From NCBI GenBank assembly GCA_001179505.1, contig CDMY01000646.1, positions 46,999-78,758 of the forward strand: a stretch of 31,760 nt of DNA, written 5' to 3'. A model generated the notes under the pieces. It worked only from the letters and a program-made list of their open reading frames with translations. It was not told the origin of the DNA and searched no databases. A program made the translations under genes and the position numbers. Source of the DNA: Vitrella brassicaformis. Its lineage: Eukaryota; Sar; Vitrellaceae. Shown in pieces: positions 18,966 to 29,483 of this stretch. The first letter of the stretch is position 1; every line of letters starts with the position of its first letter.

Positions 18966-21900
18966 CTACAGGGTGACGTCGGAGAGGCCGTCCTGCGCCC
19001 ACAAAGGCAGCCGGATGTGCACGTCACTGACGAAGGTGTAGGCCTTCTGGCCGCCCTCGGGGCTCATGTTCGCTGTGGTGGTTGTGTCGGAAGAGCCTTG
19101 GAAGCTGCTGGTGCTGCCGATGGTCGAGCTGATGGGGTTGCCCTCGATGATGGTGGTGCTCTTGCCTCGCGTCACAACCTGCACCCACACACACCCACAC
19201 ACACACAGACAGACAGACAGAGAGACACATGTGTGTATGTGTGTGGTGGGGTGGGATCCGTTGTGATGTGTTGTGTGGCGTTGTGTGTACCACGCTGCTG
19301 CCGGGTGTCTGCTGCTCCGCAGTCTGCCCGCGCTTCTTCAGCGACAGGCCTGCACACACGGTTGCAAGAACGAACACGTGCATCTCTCCTTCAATGGCCA
19401 TATATATTTGCTCACCGAGTACGCGCTTTCGGTGGTGCTGCGCCTCGCCGGCCGAAATGTCGATCTGAGACACCGTGATGGGCCTGCGCCACCCCACTGT
19501 GCCGCCAGTATTGCCGTCGTTGTTGCTATTATCGCTGTTGAAGGGGAACCACACCACGGGCGATTTGCTGGCCTTAATGGGGGGCCGGTAGCTATAGGGG
19601 CCCTCTGCACCGCCGTCTGTGTCTGTGTGGGAGGCGGTGAGGGTCAGCGGCTGCTTCATGCTTGACTCCTCGGGGTGTTCGGTGGCGCCAGTATTGCCCT
19701 TTTCGTTGCTGGCGTGATGATGGCTGGCGTAGCCATGGGTGTGCTGATTCTGGCGGCATGAGACGCAGCTCTCCTGCTCCTGGAGGCCGATCTGCTTGTT
19801 GATGCGGTCGAAGACGGTGTAGAATTTGCAGAAGAGGGGCAGACCCATGATGTACACCTTACCTGTGCGCCACACACACACACAAACACACACACAGGGG
19901 GGAAGCGGGTGTTTTGTTGGTGTGTTGGTGCTCTCTCTGCCCGCCCACCGACCCATATTGGAACTGTCCATGTCGAGGGAGATGAAGGCCGGCACACACA
20001 CGGTCGTCGACCGCCTGAGGACACACACATACACACATTCATCCATCCATCCATCCATAAGTGCCGAAAGCGATGTTTGGGCACTGCGCAGAGTCTGTGT
20101 GTCTCTCTCTCTGTGTGTGCGACTGACCGCTTAGCCTTTCTGGGAAAAAGGACCCCCATGAGGCCGTCAAACTCCTCTACCTCTGCCGGGAACCTTCCTG
20201 CACACATATATACACACGCACAAGTGGATGGATGGATGGAGAAGAGCACCTGAGTTCCGGCCCACGTACCCATGTAATATTCTGGCCCCAGACAGATCTC
20301 CTTCCCGCCCAGCTTGGCACACAAATCGGGGTACTTGTCCAAGCTGTCACACCCCTGCACACACACACACACACACCCCTGTGAGTGTGTCTGTGTGGGT
20401 CAATGGCCTCATGCACTGGCCTCGTCGATCCCGTCGCTGTTGGGCGCGTAGAGGGAGAGTTCCTTCAAGAGGTGGTTGACGGCCGATTCAGGCCCTGTCA
20501 GCAGCGATGTGCCCGTGTCGATCACAGCGCTACACACACACACACACACACGCGCACACACACAAGGGGGGGAAGGAGTGATGCTCGCGGGTCATTCTTG
20601 CAGGTCAGGTGTGTGATACCCGCAGTGGTTGCCGTTTGCGTCTTCCTGGTGGCAGGCTATGTCTGTCTTGGTGCCATTGGGGCTGCGCAGGAAGAGCCGG
20701 GTCATGCTCGTCGCCCAGTGCACCTTCCCCTCCACTGGCAGCCTGCACACACACACACACACACACACACGGGCAGATACAGGCACGTGTGTGTGGAACA
20801 GCATTGGGGGGTGCGCTGACTGTTTAAACAGCTCGGGGCATTTCATATGGCTGTCGTCATTCCACGTCAGATACCCTGGAAACGAGATAAAGAGAGAGAA
20901 AGAGATCATCGAGCATAACATATGCGTGCACAGGTATACACACTGACCAGGCGGTGTTTCGACAGCGAGGGTTTCGGCGAGTCCGAGTGCGGGGCTGGGG
21001 GTCGGCACCGCCAACTCCCCCGCCATCACCACCGTCTTCTGCTTCACTGCCAGGGGTCTCGCGGCCGTCTGCAGAGACCTGTCTATGCAGAAACCCACTG
21101 TGTCCACCTGTCCACACACAAAAGTCCGTGTGCGTGTGGCAAAGGCACGGGTGCTGTTGCCGCACCCACCCCCATTTTGGACAGAATGTTGTCGCGGTCG
21201 GGTCGGCTCCAGGGCATGCCGGCGATGGCCGTGATGTTGGCCGCCTCCAAGGCGCCAACTGCACACACACGGGGTGGTGTTGTATGCGTGTGTGTGTGTG
21301 TGTGTGTGATGTGTCAGGACTTGTGTGGTCTTGTATCTGCCAGATGGGCATGTGGTGGTCCGTTTCCATCGGCTTGCACTTGGCCTGCCCCTGCCGAGCC
21401 AGCAGTGCCGACGAAGGGGGCGGACAGCTATCAGGCAGCACCACCTACTCACACAGACATACAAACACATGGACAGATAGATGTCCACAAACATGCGTGT
21501 GTGTGTCTGTTCAGGGCCCTCACTCACCCTATCGAACCCCTTGATGGCGTACATAGTCCCGCTGCCAAATTTGACGAGCGCTTCGCTCTGCGTGTCGCCG
21601 ACATCACTGCAAACAGACACATCCATCCATCCATCCATCCATAAGGCGCCGGCGTACCACGGGCGGTAGGTTCGCGAGCAGCTCGAGTTGTACCGGCTCC
21701 CCGAGCAAGAAGTGCAGATCGTTGAACTGACCATCAGGTCAAAACTCCCCGTGTCAAACACGCAGTTGAGGGCCTGCGGGGGATCTCCCACCGCCAAAGA
21801 CCCTACCATCACGGCATTCTCGATGTTTCTCAGCTGCTGCCGCACGGGCGAGAGGTGGCGATGCTCGTCCTTTCCGTCTTTTCCAGCCGCCTTGGGCTTG

Positions 21901-22043
21901 GCGGACATGACGGCCGGCGAGATGGCACCGTGGCCGACGGGATGTTCTACCAGCCGGGAGGCGTCGTTTTGAGGGAAGATGCATGAGGCCAGGACGGCGC
22001 ACAAGAGCGCTGCTGCTGCTGTTGCTGCCGGCCACATCCACAT
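18966..22043 (-). CDS. pepsin-family (A1) aspartic protease with long C-terminal extension
   Basis: Fourteen exons, complement of 21658-22043, 21528-21606, 21321-21444, 21170-21258, 20948-21107, 20821-20875, 20620-20742, 20421-20529, 20270-20354, 20128-20197, 19953-20014, 19416-19862, 19291-19349 and 18966-19178, give about 686 aa. MWMWPAATAAAALLCAVLAS is a signal peptide. A propeptide follows, then the two catalytic Asp motifs VFDTGSFDLMVSS (Asp97) and AVIDTGTSLLTGP (Asp343), with a flap region near KFGSGTMYAIKGF. The fold ends near KVYIMGLPLFCKFYTVFDR. About 230 further residues follow, rich in Ser/Thr/Asn/His, with no second transmembrane segment or known domain. Intron 8 needs a GC-AG donor (GAG|GCCAGT). 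The protein is secretory or vacuolar. In apicomplexan relatives this family processes secreted proteins; its substrate here is unknown. An in-frame Met at 22079 is an alternative start. Confidence 0.92.
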
Positions 22044-22514
22044 CACGCGATACGAGTGTATTGGCGAGAGATCTGGCACGCAGCCACCCGCAGCAAAGAA
22101 GTGATGAACGAGAACGTCAAAGGGGACCGTTGAATGGCTCCGCTGGCTTCGCGCTCAGAAAAACCGATGAAAGTTCGTAAATTCTTTGGAGAGGATGATG
22201 AGGTTTGTCAGTTGGTCTGCGTGCATTGACCCCAGTGACACAACATTATGTATGAACTGGATGGATGGTCAAGTCCTCTGCCTCTAACAACGGCAGCATG
22301 AGTGTTCGCAAAGGAACACGCAAATATAATATGTAGACAGCGGTGTGCACCGCCTCCCTCCCGCCCCACTGCCCGACACGCCCAACACAGAGGCGGGAAG
22401 GAACGGACGGACGGACACCCAGACAGGCAGACAGACACACCCAAAACAGACCGACAGCCAGCCGGGCAGGTGGGCGGGCAAGGGAAGGCATAGCCCACCA
22501 CGGTGATTGCTGAC
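22044..22514. other. intergenic, no gene recognised
   Basis: This is the 5' flank of the aspartic protease. It contains GACG/GACA-rich DNA (22404-22440) and ATGG repeats near 22258-22268. No convincing coding frame. Confidence 0.45.
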
Positions 22515-22738
22515 CTGTGTGGTGGTTGTGTTGATGAAAGCTGCTGTTTGAGCGTGAGCATCTCCCGCCTCAGCGGCGCCTCCGCCTCGCGCATCCGACG
22601 CAATGCGCCGGCTCTCTCCTGATCTACACCAGCTGACCTGCACACACACACCAGCCACATGTGTCTGTGTGGCCTTCTTTCCCTCTTCCCCCGCTGGGGG
22701 TGCCTGTAGATAAATGCGTCTTTTCTGGCTAAGTCCAT
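22515..22738 (-). CDS. possible coiled-coil gene fragment
   Basis: An exon, complement of 22515-22637, has good borders (gtgcag acceptor, CACAG|GTCAGC donor). It encodes a charged helical segment with REAEAPLRREMLTLKQQL that looks like a short coiled coil. A possible first exon starts at ATG 22738 (MDLARKDAFIYR) and would need a GC donor. No downstream exon could be placed before the aspartic protease start. It may be a partial or decayed gene. Confidence 0.25.
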
Positions 22739-22996
22739 AAACGGAGTAGGCAGTGCTGTGTGCGTTATGTTCTTTTGCGCTAGTTACTTAGTCAGTCAAT
22801 CGTCTGTTCCTGTCTGCACTATCCCTGTCTGCATGTGAGAGCATGACAAATACAGTTCCATGAGGAAATGATGAACAGGCAGTGCTGTGCTGGACCAAAT
22901 AGCAGCGAAAACTGTGAAGAAACACATGATACAAAGCCCCTAGCGTCGTCTTGCCAACCAGTCACTTTGGAAGACAAGAACATGGACACACACGGT
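22739..22996. other. no clear feature
   Basis: Unique AT-richer sequence between two weak minus-strand gene candidates. Nothing recognisable. Confidence 0.4.
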
Positions 22997-23431
22997 TCAC
23001 TCTTCCTCCTGGGTTGCCTGGTGTCGGGACTCAGACTGCCCCTCGCGGGCAGTGCCACTAACGCTATGCGGGTCCCTTGCTGGCTCCTTGTCCGCGTCGG
23101 GGGCCTGCTTGTCCGCGCTGGTGACTGACGACAACACACACACACACACACACGCACACACAGAGAGAAATAGAGAGAGAGTGTGTCCTGTCACATTCAT
23201 TCCTTTCATCGACTGTCTCTCACGTCACGCGTCCCTTGCCGGATCCGTGTCCGCGTCGGTGGCCTGTGCCCTGCCATGACAGACGGCCACACACACAACC
23301 AGAGAGAGAGAGAGAGAGGCGTCACGTCTATGACTGCCCATTCAGCTTGCCATGTATAGCGTACCTCATTCGAGCGTCCTCAAGCAGTAGCACATGCTGC
23401 TGACAACGATTGGTTGTCATCGGTCTTTCCC
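22997..23431 (-). CDS. small acidic protein with duplicated exon motif (tentative)
   Basis: Three exons, complement of 23365-23431, 23229-23270 and 22997-23117, join with consistent phases. The first encodes ERPMTTNRCQQHVLLLEDARMR. The next two encode related units, QATDADTDPARDA and QAPDADKEPARDP, so one arose by exon duplication. The tail is polar and ends HQATQEEE. It could be the 3' end of the damaged gene at 23509-23770, linked through a weak donor, or a separate small gene starting at the internal Met. In another frame exon 1 instead ends at TGA 23380-23382. No function is evident. Confidence 0.3.
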
Positions 23432-23508
23432 CTGCACACACACAAACACAAACATCTGTCCTAGCTTTTGTCTGTCTGCGTCTGCTCGAGTGTGTATCAT
23501 TCATTCAT

Positions 23509-23770
23509 TCACGTGTCGGTCACGTACAGGTCGCCGAGGAGCGTGCTGTCATCGGCATCCTCATATCCGATGATTATCACGTCACGGGAAGCACCCCAGA
23601 CCCGTGATGTGGAGGAAGTCCCTGAGATGACCAATGGTCTGGAACCGGTCAACCTCCACCGCACAAGTAACACCGATCTCGAGGGGGCCGGAACCGGCAG
23701 TATCGTCGCTGAAACTGAAAAAGCGAGTGTCCTCCCTGCACCTCCGGGGGCGTGACATGATGCCTCCCAT
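23509..23770 (-). pseudogene. frame-disrupted exon, unknown domain
   Basis: From a Met at 23770 the frame encodes SRPRRC, then FFSFSDDTAGSG, and EVDRFQTIGHLRDFLHIT, then stops at TGA just after GLGCFP. The adjacent frame continues with RDVIIIGYEDADDSTLLGDL, which looks clearly coding. One base fewer in the GGGG run at about 23603-23606 would join the two smoothly. So this is either a one-base homopolymer error or a real frameshift in a decaying gene. The joined region has the strand-helix-strand look of a small ubiquitin-like or PB1-like fold, but I assign no family. Confidence 0.4.
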
Positions 23771-24121
23771 GTCCGGCGACCTTTTCTCCTTGCTTTTTTC
23801 ACACGGGCAGATCCGCCTCGTACTGGGACTGCAGACACACATAAACAGGGCCTTGACCGGGAAGATCACGTGATCTCTGGACAGCGCGTGTGTTGCCTCA
23901 CCTGCTGAATCATGTTATTATTCTGGCAAGCAACGCGAGTTTTGAGCCAAGGGCCTCACATATGCAGCCATGGTTCACATAATGCGCAGCGGAGATCTGA
24001 AGCGGGATGTCCTCCAGTACAGAGTCCTCTGATCGCGAGCTGAGCTTGCGGCGCCCCCCCCTTCTCCCTCTCTCTCGTCCATCCCCTCTGATTCATATCT
24101 GTTGGCATTCAGTCAGGCACC
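23771..24121. other. upstream region of the ankyrin-like gene
   Basis: No gene seen. GATCGCGAGCTGAGCTTGCGGC at 24031-24052 contains an AGCTCGCG motif on the minus strand, similar to the AGCTCGCA elements near other starts. A pyrimidine tract (24055-24084) lies 40-70 bp before the ATG. Confidence 0.4.
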
Positions 24122-26778
24122 ATGCAGGACTCGTCGACGACCAGCCTCCTCCACTCGGTGACCTTCTCATGCGACGACTACAAGCGGCTGCCGCCGTCCA
24201 ACCGAGAGTGCCTGCTCACGGACGCCAAGCGACTGGCGGGCAAATACGAGGAGCCTCAGGGCAAACCGAGCCTCGAGGAGCCTCGAGGACGTCCTCGAGG
24301 CGGTGCTCTTCACCAGAGATGAATTCTCGCAGCTGACGCCCATGGACAGGCAGGAACTACTCAGGAATGCACTCATACTCCACGAGAGAGGTCAGGGAGG
24401 GCGGGGAGTGTGGTCTGTGAGGGGCGTGGGGGGAGATGAGATGAGAAGAGGTGGTCTGTGGCCGTGCTGCGGTGCGTGTGGTGGGTTTGGTGCCCGGATG
24501 TGGCGCGGAACGAACGTCGGTACCTGTCTCGTGTTCGTGTGTGCGTTGCTGTGTGCAGGCCAGCGTCTGAAGAAAGAGGAGCTCCCATCGGAGAACAACA
24601 ACCACCCCGCCGAAGCTGTACGCGTACGCACACCTACACCGCACACCTGCACAGACGCACACATACAGACCAAGAGCGGTCAAGACGTGCCAGCGCCTCC
24701 ACCCCACAAGCGAGGTCCCCCTCCCAAGCGTATCGCTGACTTCCCGCCCGACGAACAAGGCAAACCGAAGCGGCACCGGATAGCTGTCAAGGACTTCTTG
24801 GAAGGAGATGCCGGCGCGCCAAGCAGCAACTCATCAGAGGCTGGTGCTGCTGATGACGAGCGTCAAGTGGTGCTCAACGACTGCTCGGTGGGCATCAGCT
24901 TTCCCGCCGACACGAATGACGTCAGCGAGCGTTTGGTTTGTCGGATTCTGCGGCGGAACATCACGGGGCGTGGCGTGTCGAGGCTCATCGACAAGGGGGC
25001 GGATGCGGTGCTGAAGGTGGGACTCCCGGGCGTGAAGGTGCCAAGCAACCGCCCCTGGTGGGCCAAGAAGGTCAATCACGGGACATCTCCTGAGTTGCGT
25101 CTGCTTCAGTTGGCGATTGACGATCCCACAGGCAAGCCAACAAGGCAAGAACATCATGTGTGTCACTTTGCGATTGTGGTATCTTGATTGCCGTTGCCAT
25201 CAGGCGGATGCCCTGGCCTCAAGGGACACATGAGCAGCACGAAGGAGGCTGCAGTCCAACTTGTTCTTCCCCTGTGGCCATCTCGCGAGCGACAGAGGGA
25301 GGTCCTCGAAGCGCTCATTGCGGGGGGAGCACCTATTGACAAGAAGTCGATCACAACTGCCTTCCAGAAGGCCAACCACACCGCTCTCGACACGTTTCTC
25401 AGCCACAGACACCTCGCTGACGACCAAGCGCTCTTCTTCATTGATGAAGACCACAGGCCTTGCCCGCCCAAGGACGTCTATGAGCAGTACTTCGACGCTC
25501 TTCTCCCGTGCATTCGCCGACTGCTCGAGCACGACAGCAGCCTGGCGACCGAGGAGTTGCATAACGAATATCTGCCCATTCACTCAGTGGCTAAGCATGC
25601 GTCTTTCACCAAGAACTTCACAAGTCAGCCGGCATTCTCAATCACACACACGCACTGACAGTGTGACTAAGTGTGTGTTTGACTTTTCAGTTGGTTTCTG
25701 TGAGCTGCTCTACGAGTTCGGCTCCCCACTCAACAGTAAAGAGGACAGCGACTACGACGGTTATGGAATGAGGCCGATCGACCAGGCAAAAGGCGCCGAC
25801 GAGCCCTGGTTACTGGAGTTCTTGTGCAAGCGTCTGCCAGCTAGTGTGCTCGTGAGGAGAGGCCCTGAGCTGATGCGCTGTTTCAGTGGTGACGCTGAGT
25901 GTGCTCAACGGCATGCTCGTAAGGAAGCGACCCAGGCATTGGAGAAACGTTACAAGAGGAGGGCAGAGGCGGCCAAGGAGAAGATCCGACTGCTGTTGCG
26001 TGCCGGCGTGGCACTGCCTCTACCAGCTGCCCACATCGCTACCACCAGGAAAGGCGATCCAGCGCTCAAGGCAGCCAACCGTGAGCGCCAGGTGATCAAG
26101 CGTGAGTATGTGGGCGTCCTCAACCGTATCCGTCATGACGTCATGAACACCGTCAACGCTGCACTCAGGCCTCAACGTGACTTCGCCGCTCTGCTCACCC
26201 ATCTGCTGCCCCTCGCGCCTCACAATGACGGCCCCCCTGATGATCCCGTCCCCTCCATCCTCCATTTCGGCCCAGAAGAGGCAGCGGCGATCGCCTGGCA
26301 CATTGCGGCATTGTGCTTCGATATCGACACTGCTCACCAGACCGTCAGCGACATTCAGCTCCGCTCCCACAGCAGACTCGGCCATCGCATCCACACGGCA
26401 ATGGACCACTTCGTCGCCTCTGCTGTGTTTCACGCCAGCGGCAACACAGCGGTGGTCGGCGGGAGGCACGAGGAGGACGGCCAGGTGGTGCATGCCCCAC
26501 CACTGCAGTGCTTCGCAATACGGGGAGAGGAGGGTGGGCAGCCTCGTGTGTTGGGTCTACGGGAGGTGGTGCACAAGGCACGGCTTGACGAAGCGACGGA
26601 GCACTGCCTGAGGGGTGTGGTCAAGGGCTTTCACGAGCACCTCGGCGATGCAGACTGTCACTTCGAGTGGGACGGGCTGGGCTTTGTCGACGATGCGGGG
26701 GAGTTCGTCTCGATGGCCGACTGCTTTGCCGTGCCTGAGATTGAAGGTGGGATCGAGGACGAGGGGGAGAGAGGATGA
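24122..26778 (+). CDS. ankyrin-like repeat protein, frame broken by a 10-bp duplication
   Basis: Exons 24122-24390, 24559-25131, 25204-25623 and 25691-26778. The total is divisible by three (about 779 aa) only if one copy of a 10-bp tandem repeat in exon 1 (24270-24289) is discounted. The N-terminus has two related units, FSCDDYKRLPPSNRECLL and FTRDEFSQLTPMDRQELL. A polar, Pro-rich and basic linker (HKRGPPPKRIADF) with a possible nuclear signal follows. Ankyrin-like units include RLIDKGADAV, ALIAGGAPIDKKS, RLLEHDSSLATEELHNEYLP and LLYEFGSPLNSKEDSDYDG. A helical KRYKRRAEAAKEKIR segment and a large C-terminal region without a known domain complete it. Intron 2 uses a GC donor (ACAG|GCAAGC). A 51-bp in-frame segment at 24618-24668 could be an extra intron. 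Ankyrin folds bind proteins; the partner is unknown. Confidence 0.68.
24270..24289 (+). repeat. 10-bp tandem duplication causing a frameshift
   Basis: gcctcgagga occurs twice in direct succession. With two copies the upstream frame (KYEEPQGKPS) runs into a stop at 24322; with one copy it continues as KPSLEDVLEAVLFTRDEF in the frame used by the rest of the gene. Confidence 0.85.
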
Positions 26779-27301
26779 TGAGGACGGAGGTGAGGATGAG
26801 GATGAGGACGAGGACGAGGATGAGGATGACAATGAGGACGGCAATGGCGATGATGAGGTTGACGATGAAGATGGTGATGAGTCGATGTCTGATTGACATC
26901 ATGAAGGAGCACGGGGAGGGGTCGGTGGGGGTACGTATGATGGCTTCCATGAGTGCATTGTTTCCCGTCACCGGTTGTCTCCACGGCTGTCTTTCGTTTG
27001 CATGAAGCTGCTGGCCCTGTCTGGTACGGAGGCTTACCGTGTGGAAGTGCCTCTCTTTTTCTCTGCCCTGTCCCCTGCCTGCGTCTTGTGCAGTCTTGTG
27101 TTATGTTGACCAATGCGCTCGATGCATGTGAGAGCGTGGGTGTGTCATATTGACTGATCCAGACGTATTTTTGCGTGTGCATCAGACGGTCGTCTGAGTG
27201 AGCGATGCGCATGGCGATTTAATGACTCTCCCCCTTTGTTGATGCAATCACCCTTTTAGCTCGCAATCGTCGCGAAGGTGTGGCCTGGAGTTATCGTCAC
27301 G
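26779..27301. other. acidic GAG/GAT repeat and 3' flank
   Basis: 26779-26890 consists of GAGGATGAGGAC-type trinucleotides that encode an Asp/Glu tail ending SMSD and a TGA at 26894-26896, in the frame one base off from the ankyrin-like gene. The rest, to 27301, is intergenic. An AGCTCGCA motif at 27258-27265 lies 37 bp upstream of the aldolase-family ATG. Confidence 0.5.
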
Positions 27302-28976
27302 ATGTCACAAACAGCAACAACGACCATGGAGGCCCAGCCAACCAGCCTCATCGCTGCGCCGACAGCTGCAGTGCCAAAGGCGGCCAAGCCTCTCGCTGAG
27401 GGCAGGGCGACGCTCAAAGACCTGGCGGTGGATCTCGCATGTGCGGTGAGGCGTTGGTTGAGCAGCAAGTCGGGCAGATCTTCCTCAATCGCCCTTGTTT
27501 GTCGGTTGTTGGGTGTGTCAGTATCGTCTGGCTGATGAGTGGGGGATGAACGAGGGCATCTGCAACCACTTCACCATCGCGGTGCCGCAGGAGCTGCACC
27601 CGCACGGCCTCGCAGACGATGCGTTTCTGATCATCAAGTACACACGAACGGACGAAGCAAAGGCAGCGCATCCATCCATCGTGTCATCTCTCTCCGTCTG
27701 TGGCTGCAGGTACGGTACTTTGTGGAGCGAGGCGACGGCCAAGGACATGCTGCTCGTCAACACCAAGGGCAAGATACTCTGCGGTGCCCAGAACAGACAC
27801 ACATGAGTGTCGGAAATCACACCACGCCGAATTGATGTCATTTGGTCGGTCGTTCAGATTGGGGCACTGGGTGTGTGCAGCCGGTGGGCTACGCCAGCTC
27901 CCCCGCCAGCTGGGCGTGCGCCAGCTACGACCCCACGGCCTTCAACATCCACAAGGCCGTCCATCTCAGACTCGGTGGGTGGGAGAGAGAGACAAGGAAA
28001 GGAGCGCGAAGCAACGACCATTGGGTTCTCTCTCTGTCTGTCTCTGTCTGTAGGTTCTGCTGGTGCGGTGGTGCTGCATACGCACATGCCGTCGGTCACC
28101 ACTCTGAACGCGCTCAAACCTGAAGCAGGTAAGAGCCCACACACAGGACGCATTGATTCGACGGTCATCTCTCTGCATGTGTATGCTGGTTGGTCGGTCG
28201 GTCAGGTGGTCGCATCCTGCAGGTGCATCAGAACAGCTGCCGCTTCTACAACAACGTCGCCTATGACGAGAACTTCGGAGGTAGGCAGGCAGGCCCCCGA
28301 CACACACATACACACACACTCAGAATCGATCCCCTTCTACTCACTTGTTGATTGGTCGCCATGTAGGTTTGGCCGACGACACGAGCGAGGGCTGTGCGGA
28401 GGGCGACCGCATCGCATCAGTGCTGGAGGGACCCAGCCAACACAGGATCAGGGTAAATGACCGACCGACCGACCAACCGACGGACCCACCCACCGATACA
28501 CACCCACAACTATCTGTTTCAGGCGGCCTTCCTGAGAAACCACGGCATCCTCATCGTCGCCGAAAACCGTGAGCAGGCACAGACACACACACATACACAG
28601 GACAATCCAACGGACGGAACTGTGTGTATTTGCTCTGACTGCGTGCGGCTTGTCTGACTGTGTGTGTCAGTGTGGGAGGCGATGGACGACCTGTATTACT
28701 TGGAGAGGTCGGCGCTGTTCCAGGTGGAGGCACTCAAAGCCGCGGGAGGCGACATGTCCAAACTAGCCATTATGGCCGACGAAGTCGCCATCGACACGTA
28801 CAAACAGGTGTGTGGGTGGCCACCAGGACCAAGTTAGTTGTGCGTGTGGCGACCAATGCCGGCATGTGCGTGTGTGTCAGTGGGAGAGGTTCCGTGCCGA
28901 GGGGGGGTGGAAGCACTTCATCGCCCACAAGAGGCGGCTGCTCAGGAAGGACCCAGCCATCCACAACCTCCTCTGA
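27302..28976 (+). CDS. class II aldolase/adducin family protein
   Basis: Ten exons (27302-27445, 27522-27637, 27710-27783, 27858-27974, 28054-28128, 28206-28280, 28367-28452, 28523-28568, 28671-28807, 28881-28976) give about 321 aa, all in phase. The family includes sugar-phosphate aldolases, epimerases and the adducin head. Seen here: RLADEWGMNEGICNHFTIAVP at the N-terminal lobe; YGTLWSEATAKDMLLVN; the metal-binding HTHM (His159, His161) in AVVLHTHMPSVTTLNAL; FYNNVAYDENFGG; and FLRNHGILIVAEN with the third His at about 236. DDLYYLERSALFQVEAL closes the domain. These match the eukaryotic and bacterial members that lack an assigned substrate. A basic C-terminal helix (HKRRLLRKDPA) follows. No targeting signal is seen. 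The metal His residues are present, so catalysis is possible, unlike in true adducins. Confidence 0.9.
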
Positions 28977-29483
28977 TGCACTCCGTCAGTCAGCCCCCCC
29001 TGGCAGCCAGTCAGTTTTGCCATCTGTGCAGTGTATCGCCGCTGTGTATGTGCGTGAGTCCGATACACTGCACAGACAGCGGCGCCCTTCTCTGTGGCGT
29101 TTGTCCCGCTCTCTGACTGGTGCAGTGGACATGTGTCTCTAGTGACTAGTGTGTGAGTGAATCTCTCGCTGACAGACACTGCTCAATGATTGACAGTATA
29201 TACGTATACATGATGTGTCCATGTACACACATTGACGCTGTACACATGCTGAGTCCGACACACCACATCACACACCACACACACATGTGGTAGCAGTAGA
29301 GGATGGCTGTGATGGGGTGAGTGAGTCTCTGCGAGGCTTTTTCATCTCGCGTGAGGCGCAGCACACAGACAGACAGCGGCGCCGTAAGTGTGTACCATAT
29401 CGACAACGACAATGTCCCTGAACCACTCATGTGAATGTGTGTGCAGATCAGATCCACCAGTGATAGTTAACAATGCCATTCAC
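28977..29483. other. intergenic between convergent genes
   Basis: This contains a long perfect hairpin (29023-29076), a second copy of acagacagcggcgcc at 29370-29384 (first at 29073-29087), and AT-rich dyad-like sequence tatatacgtatacatg (29197-29212). No coding frame is supported. Confidence 0.5.
29023..29076. other. 16-bp perfect inverted repeat with 22-nt loop
   Basis: CTGTGCAGTGTATCG (29024-29038) and CGATACACTGCACAG (29061-29075) are exact inverted complements, extended by one T-A pair to 16 bp. It starts 47 bp after the aldolase-family stop. RNA from either strand would form a stable stem-loop. Confidence 0.75.

Noticed and set aside
24618-24668. Possible 51-bp intron in the ankyrin-like gene
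   Set aside because: It starts with GT and ends with CAG, but it is in frame and shorter than most introns here, so retention or removal cannot be decided.
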